Shown here piece after piece: positions 50,925-58,210 of a stretch of 64,000 bases of DNA. Positions within the stretch are counted from its first letter, which is position 1, and each line of letters begins with the position of its first letter. The notes below the pieces were generated by a model. It saw nothing but the letters and a program-made list of their open reading frames with translations. It did not search any database and was not told the DNA's origin. Origin of the DNA: Streptomyces sp. NBC_01716 (GTDB taxonomy: Bacteria > Actinomycetota > Actinomycetes > Streptomycetales > Streptomycetaceae); NCBI RefSeq assembly GCF_036248275.1, contig NZ_CP109181.1, positions 7,936,001 to 8,000,000 on the forward strand, in the 5' to 3' direction. The position numbers and the translations under genes were made by a program.

Positions 50925-51943
50925 CGGACCCTCGTACGCGCCGAGAACGTCAGGTCCTCGGGATGGGCGAAGGGGAGTCCCGCGGCGAACCGCTCCACCT
51001 CGCCGGCGACGGCGTCGCCGATGCGGTGCAGCTCACCCCCCATGGAACCGGCTGTGTGCGGGGTGAGCAGGACGTTGTCGAGCGTCCACAGTTCGCTGTC
51101 GGCAGCGGGCGGCTCCGGGTCGGTGACGTCGAGCACGGCGTCGATCCGGCCGGTGCGCAGTTCGGCGGTCAGCGCCTCCTGGTCGACGACGGCGCCGCGT
51201 GCCGTGTTCACCAGCGTCGCTCCGTCGCGCATCAGGGCGAGCCGCCCCCCGTTGATCTGCCCCCGCGTCGTGGGCGTCAGGGGCTGGTGCAGTGAGATCA
51301 CCTGGCTGCTCCTCATGAGTTCGTCGAGCTCCACCGGCCGCGCGCCGAGGCCGGCGGCCTCCTCCGGCGCGAGCGTAGGGTCGTACAGGAGCACGTCCAG
51401 GTCGAAGGGGCGCAGCAGGTCGAGGACCGTGCGGCCCACTGCGGAGGCGCCGACGATGCCCACGGTCTGCCGGTAGTTGCCGAACCCCTCGGGCACGGCG
51501 AAGTTGTCCGGCGGAGTCCGGGTCCGCCGGTAGGCGCGTCCCGCCGGCAGGACGCGCTTCCCGGCCAGCAGGATCATGGCGAGCGCGTACTCGGCCACGG
51601 GCCAGGAGTTGGCGACGCGGGCGTTGGCCGCGACCACTCCACGGGCGGCGAACGCCGCGGGGTCCTCCAGACAGGTCGCGGCGACCCCACCCGCGTAGAT
51701 CACGGCCCGCAGCCGCGCGGTGTACGGCAGGTGGGCGACCCGGACGACGGGCGCGTTCCAGCCCGCGACCAGGATGTCGACCCCGGCCAGCGCGTCCCGG
51801 GAACGCGCGGAGTCCAGCTCCGTGAGAACGAGATCCGTGTCGATGTCGGCGGCACGGTGCAGGCGGGCGAGTGCGTCCTCGTCGAAAAGGGACCGGGCCA
51901 GCCGCGGGGGGTTCATGGACAGCACGGCACGTGGTCGCGTCAC
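50921..51943 (-). CDS. D-isomer-specific 2-hydroxyacid dehydrogenase family protein
   Basis: A 340-residue NAD-dependent dehydrogenase. The cofactor motif is QTVGIVGASAVGRTVLDLLRPFDLDVLLYDP, with GASAVG replacing the usual GxGxxG. Catalytic Arg and Glu are in NTARGAVVDQEAL and the D-x-x-DPEPP segment. The catalytic His is in LTPHTAGSMGGELHRIG. The N-terminal domain carries VAGWNAPVVRVAHLP. Its overlap with both neighbours (GTGA each side) shows tight coupling. It could reduce or oxidise a 2-keto sugar-acid intermediate. Confidence 0.88.
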   Translation of the reverse strand: MTRPRAVLSMNPPRLARSLFDEDALARLHRAADIDTDLVLTELDSARSRDALAGVDILVAGWNAPVVRVAHLPYTARLRAVIYAGGVAATCLEDPAAFAARGVVAANARVANSWPVAEYALAMILLAGKRVLPAGRAYRRTRTPPDNFAVPEGFGNYRQTVGIVGASAVGRTVLDLLRPFDLDVLLYDPTLAPEEAAGLGARPVELDELMRSSQVISLHQPLTPTTRGQINGGRLALMRDGATLVNTARGAVVDQEALTAELRTGRIDAVLDVTDPEPPAADSELWTLDNVLLTPHTAGSMGGELHRIGDAVAGEVERFAAGLPFAHPEDLTFSARTRVR

Positions 51944-53124
51944 GGGGACGCCTCCCTCTCGCTCTGCCCGCCGCGCGTCGGGCGTTCGGCGTCGGCACGG
52001 GCGCGGCGGCCGTCAGAGCCGGACTCGGCCACGAGACGCAGACCGGCGGCGACCGGCCGTACGTGCGGCCCGGCGGGCTGGGACCACCCGGCTGTCCCGT
52101 CCAGGCGCGCGAGGGCCGCTTCGTCCACCGAGATGCCGAGGCCGGGGGAGTCACCGAGGACGATGCCGTCGTCCGCGATCACCTGGTCGACCGTGAGGCC
52201 CACGGGGGTGGAGGTGTCCTGCACCTCGGTGACCAGATGGTTGGGTGCCGCAGCGGCGGCGTGGGCGAGCGGGTTGCCTTCGTAGCCGACCGGGCTGACC
52301 GGCAGATCCTGGCCGTGCGCCAGGACGGCGACGCGCAGGAAGTGGGTGATGCCCCAGACGCTGCCGGTCTGCACCACCTGGACGGCGTCCGCGGCCAGCA
52401 GGGGGCGGAACTGTTCGAGGCCGGTCAGGTTCTCGCCAGAGGCGACGGCGGTGCGGGCCGCACGGCCCACGGCGCGGTTGCCCGCCACGTCCCAACGGCG
52501 CACCGGCTCCTCGATCCAGGCGATCTCGACCTGGTCCTCGATACGGGCGAGGAGGCGGACCGCCTGGTGCCTGCCCCAGGTCTCGTTGACGTCCAGCATC
52601 AGGGCGGGGGAACGGGTGTTGTCGCGCAGTACCTCCGCCACCGCGGTCAGCCGGCGGATGTCGCTGTCCGGGTCGAGACCACCCTTGATCTTGGCGCTGG
52701 TGAAGCCGCGTTCCGCCCAGTCCGCGTACAGCGCCACCAGTTCGTCGTCCCCGAGCGCGATGTCGAGGCCCGAGGCATAACCGGGCACGAAGCGGTCGGC
52801 GGCGCCGAGCGTGCGCCACAGGGGCTCCTCGGCCATCTTCGCCTTGAGGTCCCAGAGCGCCATGTCGAAGGCGCCGATGGTGCCGAAGACGGCGCCGCCG
52901 TGACCGCTCTTGAACGTGTGGGCCAGCATCCGGTCGTAGAGCGCGGTGACAGCGCGCGGATCGTGGCCCTCGACGGCGGGGAAGATACTTTCCGCCGCGG
53001 CATGGGCGCCGAGCCCCACACCGGTGAGACCGGCGTCGGTGTCGACCAGCAGGACCGGGACTTCGGTGATTCCGTTCGCGACGAAGCCGTTCGCGTCTCC
53101 GACGGGGCGGCCCCAGTTGTGCAC
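51940..53124 (-). CDS. Enolase-superfamily sugar-acid dehydratase (second paralogue), unusual start
   Basis: A 394-residue paralogue of the enzyme at 38995. The same KIKGG lysines, the Asp in ALMLDVNETW, the Glu in WIEEPVRRWD and the Glu in ASGENLTG are present. The only standard in-frame start is GTG 53124 (MHNWGRPVGD). However, the conserved N-terminal residues ITGYRTLRTVHNWGRP continue 11 codons further up to an ATC at 53157, exactly where the paralogue has its ATG. AGGGGGAG lies just before that ATC. Either an AUC codon initiates or the start has been lost by mutation. Confidence 0.85.
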   Translation of the reverse strand: MHNWGRPVGDANGFVANGITEVPVLLVDTDAGLTGVGLGAHAAAESIFPAVEGHDPRAVTALYDRMLAHTFKSGHGGAVFGTIGAFDMALWDLKAKMAEEPLWRTLGAADRFVPGYASGLDIALGDDELVALYADWAERGFTSAKIKGGLDPDSDIRRLTAVAEVLRDNTRSPALMLDVNETWGRHQAVRLLARIEDQVEIAWIEEPVRRWDVAGNRAVGRAARTAVASGENLTGLEQFRPLLAADAVQVVQTGSVWGITHFLRVAVLAHGQDLPVSPVGYEGNPLAHAAAAAPNHLVTEVQDTSTPVGLTVDQVIADDGIVLGDSPGLGISVDEAALARLDGTAGWSQPAGPHVRPVAAGLRLVAESGSDGRRARADAERPTRGGQSEREASP

Positions 53125-53413
53125 GGTCCGGAGGGTCCGGTATCCGGTGATCTTGATGTGCTCCCCCTCTGCGTCCTCGTTCGCCGTCCCGGGCGGAGGT
53201 GATGTCGCCTCCGGGACGCCGCCGAGGTGGCCGGTACGTCCCTGGCTCGGGTAGGTCTCGGGAGCGAGTCACGATCGCGGGCCATGGGGGAGCGCGTCGG
53301 GACGCGTGGCTCGCGGTCGACGACCGCACCTTGCTGGATGTTCCGCGGTGACTCTTCGTCGGGGCGGGGAACGGCGTGGCACGCCGCCGGGGACCCGGAC
53401 CGCGCCCTCAACA

Positions 53414-53440
53414 GTCGTAACGTATCATACAAGTGACGAC
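53414..53440. promoter_or_regulatory. 27-bp dyad shared by both dehydratase promoters (copy B)
   Basis: GTCGT (53414-53418), 17 bases with the core GTATCATAC (53422-53430), then ACGAC (53436-53440). It aligns without gaps with 40363-40389 (21 of 27). The core is close to the GntR/FadR-type pattern TTGTATNATACAA. The remainder of 53158-53608 has no recognisable gene. Confidence 0.75.
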
Positions 53441-53608
53441 CTGGAAGTCCCCCGTTAACATCCGGATGCGGCGCGCGGGGTGGGCGAATTGGCACGCTTC
53501 GGCCGTGCGTGATCCGCGGAATCGGCGCGGTCCCCCGCTCGTTGACCTGCGCGTACCCGTCCGCGTGGCGCTCCGGAGAGCCCGAACGCCGGGACGGGTC
53601 CCCTCGCC

Positions 53609-54775
53609 TCACTGCCCGGAGGAATCCTCCGGGGCCGCCCCTGCCGGATCGGAGAGGTGGCCGTCCACCTCACCCGCCGCGTGGGCGGCGAACATCGGAC
53701 CCGCGACATCGGGATCCCCGGAGCGCAGGACGTCCAGCAGCTCCGCGTGGTGCTCGGCCAGGGCGCCCCAGCCGCCGACGTAACGCGGGTCGCCCAGCAC
53801 ATGCAGATCCCACAGGCTGGACTCGATCATGCGCCACAGGCGGATCAACGCGTCGTTGCGCGCGGCCTCGCAGACATGCCGGTGAAACGACATGTCGGCG
53901 CTGCGGAAGCCCGCGATGTCGCCCTTGTCCGCCGCGTGACGCAGGAGCGCCACGTCCTGCGCCAGCACTCTGGTGTGCTCGGCGTCCAGGTGGCCTGCCG
54001 TGCGGCGGGCCACGTACTCCTCGAACATGACCCGTATGTCGCGTACATCTTGTGCCTGCCGCTCGGAGATCCGTGCGACGTAACTGCCCCGGTGCGGCTG
54101 GGAGATGACCAGCCCTTCGTACGCCAGGCGCTTGATCGCCTCGCGGGGCGGAGCGTGGCTGGTGCCGACTCGTCGGGCGATCTCCGACTCCACCAGGCGC
54201 TGGCCCGGTACGAGTTCACCGCCGACGATCCACTCGCGCAGCAGGGTGTAGACGTGGTCGGAGAGCAACTGGCGCGGTCTGCGGGCGGGTAGCGGCGCAG
54301 ACCTGCCGGTCTCCGACACCCGCGGGCGCTGGTGCCGGGGGTGTGGCTCCGGTGGTTCGGGGAGCTCGGCCGCCTGTTCGCGCCAGATGCGCGCCACCGT
54401 GGACTGTGACAGGCCCAGCGCCTGCGCCAGCGAGCGGGTGGAGGGCATCGGCGCGCCCTTCCCGGCCCGTGCCAGCAGCCCGGCGATGTGCGCCTCCGCC
54501 TCCTGCCTGGTGACGCTGCGCGGTCGACCCGGCCGGGGCGCGTCGCTCAGCCCGGCCGTACCCAGCCGCAGAAAGCGCCCACGCCACTTCGCCACCGTGG
54601 CCGGACTGACCTGCAGCCGCTGGGACACCTCCGCGTTGGTCAGACCCTCGGCGCAGGCCAGGACGATGCTGCCGCGCAGCCGGAGCGCCCCGGGCGGCCG
54701 ACGCGAGTAGTCCGAGAGAGCCGCCCGGTCCTCCCGGCTGAGCTGCGGAAACGCCGACGGATCGGGAATTTTCAT
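53609..54775 (-). CDS. Fusion regulator: IS630-transposase DNA-binding domain + GntR/FCD
   Basis: A 388-residue fusion. Residues about 10-125 are the bipartite HTH DNA-binding region of IS630-type transposases: LRGSIVLACAEGLTNAEVSQ with RLQVSPATVAKWRGRF, GLSDAPRPGRPRSVT, then STRSLAQALGLSQSTVARIW. After a Pro-rich linker, residues about 165-235 are a GntR winged HTH (HVYTLLREWIVGGELVPGQR). An FCD effector domain follows, with metal-type residues in DMSFHRHVCE, AEHHAEL and FAAHAAGEVD. The catalytic DDE domain is absent. ATG 54775 is preferred. It sits upstream of the dehydratase operon and divergent from the second beta-helix gene, so it is the likely cluster regulator. Confidence 0.88.
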   Translation of the reverse strand: MKIPDPSAFPQLSREDRAALSDYSRRPPGALRLRGSIVLACAEGLTNAEVSQRLQVSPATVAKWRGRFLRLGTAGLSDAPRPGRPRSVTRQEAEAHIAGLLARAGKGAPMPSTRSLAQALGLSQSTVARIWREQAAELPEPPEPHPRHQRPRVSETGRSAPLPARRPRQLLSDHVYTLLREWIVGGELVPGQRLVESEIARRVGTSHAPPREAIKRLAYEGLVISQPHRGSYVARISERQAQDVRDIRVMFEEYVARRTAGHLDAEHTRVLAQDVALLRHAADKGDIAGFRSADMSFHRHVCEAARNDALIRLWRMIESSLWDLHVLGDPRYVGGWGALAEHHAELLDVLRSGDPDVAGPMFAAHAAGEVDGHLSDPAGAAPEDSSGQ

Positions 54776-55380
54776 GGCGTCGCCACTCCATGGAAGCGTG
54801 GATTTATGACTCGGAGGGCAGGGACGGCGCCTGCCCCCCATGCATCAACTTATTGTTCACGCCCGCGTATTGACGGGGCCCGGGGGCGAACACCTTACTT
54901 GTCGTGCTCGATCAGTGACCCACTGGATCGTGCTCACCGATGCCCGCCGAGGAGGAAACGTTGCGTGATCGACGGACCGGGGGAGTGAGGCCGACAGAGC
55001 CCGCGCCACCTCGTTCGTCCACTCCTGAACACCCTTTCCGGACCGGGCCCCCGAGCCCGGAAGACCTGGCACCGACCGACGGGGCCGGCGGCCCCCGGCA
55101 ATGACGGACGGCCCGCGCGACGGCACCGCCGTACTCGCGCACAACCGGCCGGATTCTCTCCCGCGTCCATGACGTGCCCGCGCGCCGGGCCGAGCGCGCC
55201 TGCTCACCGGTGACCGCGAGCGACGACAGGCCGAACGTGGTGCCCCGACGACGTACGCGGGCATCGTCTCCGCCGCACACGAGCATGTGCCGGTCCGGCA
55301 CCCACCTCTGCCCTCACCTGTCGTCCACGCGTCCACGGCCGAACGACGAAGCCACGCCACACGCGTGGCAAGGAGGCTCC
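54776..55380. other. Long divergent intergenic region
   Basis: About 600 bp separate the fusion regulator from the second beta-helix gene. No family-bearing frame was found. It holds a CCGGGC/GCCCGG hairpin (55043-55060) and, next to the regulator, an imperfect inverted repeat TGTTCACGCCC / GGGGGCGAACA (around 54853-54893), which could be an operator. AGGAGG lies just before ATG 55381. Confidence 0.5.
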
Positions 55381-57261
55381 ATGTCCATCACCACTTTCGT
55401 GCGACGAAGGTCAAGACTTCCACTGCTGCTCGCGGCCGGCGCCCTGCTGGTCAGCGGGACGACGCTGAACGTCCCCGACGCGAACGCGAAACCGGCCGAG
55501 TGCAAGGCGACCGAGCTCTTCGTCGCACCCGACGGGAGCGACAAGGCCAAGGGCACCAAGAGCCGGCCGTTCAAGACCGTCGAGGGCGCACGCGACCACA
55601 TCCGCGACAAGGGACTCAACCGCGCCGGCCGGATGGCGTGCGACATCCACGTCAACCTGCGCGCCGGTGACTATCCGGTGAGCAGGACCATCGACTTCGA
55701 CGACCGCGACTCGGGCGCCGGCGGACACAAGGTCGTCTACCGCTCCTACGACGGCGCGGGCAAGGCCCGGGTGATGGGCGCCGCTCCGGTCACCGGCTGG
55801 GAGGAGTACAAGGACGGCGTCTACCGCGCCGACGTCGGAACGGACAAGCCCTTCTACACCCTCTTCGAGGACGGCAAGCGCGCCACCACAGCCCGCTACC
55901 CCAACCGCAAGGCCGACGACGCGTGGGCGCCCTACATGACCTCCGTACTCAAGGAGCCGGAGAAGGAGGCCGTGCGCCAGTGGCTCTACTCCAACCCCGG
56001 TGAGTGGGACGCGAAGTGGGACCTCTCCAACGCCCAGGCCGTCGTCTGGTCGGGCGGCAGCTGGAGCTGGTTCACCGACACCGTCCCGATCCGGGACTGG
56101 AACCCGGTGAAGAACCAGATGACGCTCAAGTACTGGACCCGGTACGCGCTCATCAACTCCCGGGGCGGATCAAGGTACTTTCTGCAGAACTCGCTCGACT
56201 TCCTGGACCAGGCGGGCGAGTACTACATGGACTTCAAGAAGGGGCACCTCTACTACAAGCCGCGCGGCGACATCGACGACGCCGTCGTACTGCGGCCCAC
56301 GGTGAAGACCCTGTTCAACCTGGCCGGCGCCGACCCGGACCGCCGGGTGAAGGACATCAGCCTCGACGGACTCTCCCTCCAGTACACCGACTTCGTCGAC
56401 TGGTACCGCTACGGCTGGATCAGTGACGGCGACTCCGGAGAGCCGCAGAAATACCCCGAGTACGACCGGCAGATCGAGATGCCGCGCAACCGCTTCGGTG
56501 CCGTCACCGTGACCAACAGCAAGGACATCACCCTGTCCCGGCTGCACCTGTCCGACACCGGGTACCACGCGGTGTACGCCCTGTTCGCCAACGACGGGCT
56601 GACGGTCCGCGACAGCCTGCTGGAGAACATCGGCGGCGACGGCATCAAGATCGAGGGACCGTACCCAGGCGAGGGCAGCACCTCCAACGGCCACCTGCTG
56701 ACCAACAACTACATCACCCACTACGGCGAACTGGTGCCCGGCGATGCCTCCGGCATCGAACTCGTCGGCACCGGCAACAACACGATCAGTCACAGCCACA
56801 TCAAGCACAGCGCCCGCTACGGCGTGAGCCTCGAAGTACGGCCGGAGGTCGCGCCCGCGGACAACTACGCCCGGAACAACACCTTCGAGTACCTGCGCAT
56901 CGAAGAAGCCGGCCTGGACAGCGGTGACATGGGCGCCTTCTACACCTATGGCGTCAGCAACGTCGAGCCGCACACGATCGACAACCACGTGCGACAGGTC
57001 GTCATCGGAGACGTGCTCCCGGACGCCTCCATGCCGGACAGCGGCACCCGGGGTGTGCACATGGACGCCGGCGGTTGCGGCTTCAGCTTCGAGGACATCG
57101 AAGTCGGCCAGGTCACGGACCAGAAGTACCAGAGCTACCAGTGCAACGAGGTCGAGAACGCCAACTGGGAAGCGGACTACGACGCCTCCAGGATGGAGTA
57201 CGACAAGATCGGCGTCACCGCCTCCTTCCCGTACCCGCTGCCCGAGGGCGACACCCAGTGA
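55381..57261 (+). CDS. Secreted right-handed parallel beta-helix protein
   Basis: A 626-residue exported protein. The signal peptide is about residues 1-35 (RRSRLPLLLAAGALLVSGTT). LFVAPDGSDKAKGTKSRPFKTVEGARDHI marks the common start of pectate-lyase-like beta-helix enzymes, and helix coils run to about residue 590 (ITLSRLHLSDTGYHAVYALF, LLTNNYITHYGELVPGDASG, NNTISHSHIKHSARYGVSLE). Unlike the other beta-helix protein it has no carbohydrate-binding modules. It is probably an extracellular glycosidase or lyase supplying the cluster's sugar. It is the only plus-strand gene in the MITE-bounded segment. Confidence 0.87.
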   Translation: MSITTFVRRRSRLPLLLAAGALLVSGTTLNVPDANAKPAECKATELFVAPDGSDKAKGTKSRPFKTVEGARDHIRDKGLNRAGRMACDIHVNLRAGDYPVSRTIDFDDRDSGAGGHKVVYRSYDGAGKARVMGAAPVTGWEEYKDGVYRADVGTDKPFYTLFEDGKRATTARYPNRKADDAWAPYMTSVLKEPEKEAVRQWLYSNPGEWDAKWDLSNAQAVVWSGGSWSWFTDTVPIRDWNPVKNQMTLKYWTRYALINSRGGSRYFLQNSLDFLDQAGEYYMDFKKGHLYYKPRGDIDDAVVLRPTVKTLFNLAGADPDRRVKDISLDGLSLQYTDFVDWYRYGWISDGDSGEPQKYPEYDRQIEMPRNRFGAVTVTNSKDITLSRLHLSDTGYHAVYALFANDGLTVRDSLLENIGGDGIKIEGPYPGEGSTSNGHLLTNNYITHYGELVPGDASGIELVGTGNNTISHSHIKHSARYGVSLEVRPEVAPADNYARNNTFEYLRIEEAGLDSGDMGAFYTYGVSNVEPHTIDNHVRQVVIGDVLPDASMPDSGTRGVHMDAGGCGFSFEDIEVGQVTDQKYQSYQCNEVENANWEADYDASRMEYDKIGVTASFPYPLPEGDTQ

Positions 57262-57350
57262 CCAGTCGCTGACCGGACACCTCCACGAGAGGTACGGGCC
57301 CGGCCGCCGGAGCCGGAGACGACCGGCCGGACCGGCCCGTACCCCCCCGG

Positions 57351-57393
57351 GGATCGGTGGGGCGACGCACTCGCGCCGCCGCCCCACCGATCC
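57351..57393 (+). terminator. Hairpin terminator after the beta-helix gene
   Basis: A 14-bp perfect stem, GGATCGGTGGGGCG (57351-57364) with CGCCCCACCGATCC (57380-57393), and a 15-base loop, 90 bp after the stop codon. Confidence 0.75.
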
Positions 57394-57502
57394 GCACGCC
57401 CACGCCGCCGGACACGGTCCGGCCCCGTGCCACGGCCGGGACCGGTTGCGCGCCCACCTCACCCGAACCCCGAGGAGCTCGTGCCCGCAGCGCCGTCCGG
57501 CC

Positions 57503-57651
57503 CTAAAGCGTGTTGCAGAACCGCGATCACGCTCAGATCCAGCCACCCGCGGCAAGATCGACTGCCCGATTGCACCCCCGTTTCCACCGTCTTGGCATGC
57601 GTCGCGAAGCGTCCGCGGGAGATCGTTCTGTCGTTCTGCAACACGCTTTAG
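57503..57651. mobile_element. 149-bp MITE-like element (copy 2, inverted)
   Basis: Reverse complement of 41273-41421, identical over 149 bp by eye, with the same 19-bp terminal inverted repeats. It is flanked by GGCC-type sequence on both sides. Together the two copies frame 16.4 kb containing the second sugar cluster. Identity of both copies implies recent insertion, or gene conversion between them. Confidence 0.9.
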
Positions 57652-57692
57652 GCCGTGTTTTAGAAGTCCCGCCTGCCCTGAAACACGGCCTA
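57649..57692. mobile_element. 44-bp insertion-end remnant abutting the MITE
   Basis: TAGGCCGTGTTT (57649-57660) and AAACACGGCCTA (57681-57692) are perfect 12-bp inverted repeats around only 20 bases. It shares the TA at 57649-57650 with the MITE. It looks like an internally deleted element of a third type, distinct from the 194-bp element next to copy 1. Confidence 0.75.
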
Positions 57693-57744
57693 GCGCACGA
57701 CCAGCAGAGAAGGAGGCGGGAACGCGACGACCACCCCGGCTGCG

Positions 57745-58050
57745 GTGCGCACCGACACCACCGAACGGCGCGGGCTGACCTGGGACCACCCACGCATCTA
57801 CGCCCCGCTGGAGGAACTGGCCCGACCCGACCCGACGCCCGACCGGCGGAGCGACAGCCATTGGCAGGGCTTCTGCCGCAGACACCCTGAACACCGTGGA
57901 GCGCGCCTGGCTGCGACCGCGCCGGCTGGCTGTCTCGCCTTCCAGGAACACGCGTCGCTGCTGCTGCGCGAGGGCCTGGCAGCGCGACCCCCTGCACCGG
58001 ACACTGTTCGCCGCGCTCGACACCTGGTACCGCGAAGGGAATTGGCGATG
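57745..58050 (+). pseudogene. Degraded copy of the signal-less solute-binding-like gene
   Basis: The start RGLTWDHPRIYAPLEELA matches AGLTWDHPRGYDALAASA of the protein at 34104. The end is split over two frames: ERAWLRPRR, then GCLAFQEHASLLLREGLA, then DPLHRTLFAALDTWYREG. These match EQAWVRPRY, GYIGFQTAASAVVRDALA and the final helix of the intact protein. About 250 residues are deleted in the middle and two frameshifts remain. A further 56-codon frame (58048-58218, MTTGETAAATAP) overlapping the next gene has no recognisable homology. Confidence 0.8.
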
Positions 58051-58210
58051 ACCACCGGCGAGACCGCCGCGGCGACCGCTCCGGCGGAGGCGACCGGCGC
58101 CGCAACCACCACGACCACGCCCGGCACATCGCGCAGGCGCCGCACCCGGTCACGGGTGCGCTGCGGGGCCTGCGCTCCAACTGCCCGCACGACGCACCTG
58201 GAGGCACACC

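Noticed and set aside
56170..58023. 617-codon minus-strand frame over the second beta-helix gene and MITE
   Set aside because: It reads through an unrelated mobile element and is antisense to a clear secreted protein.
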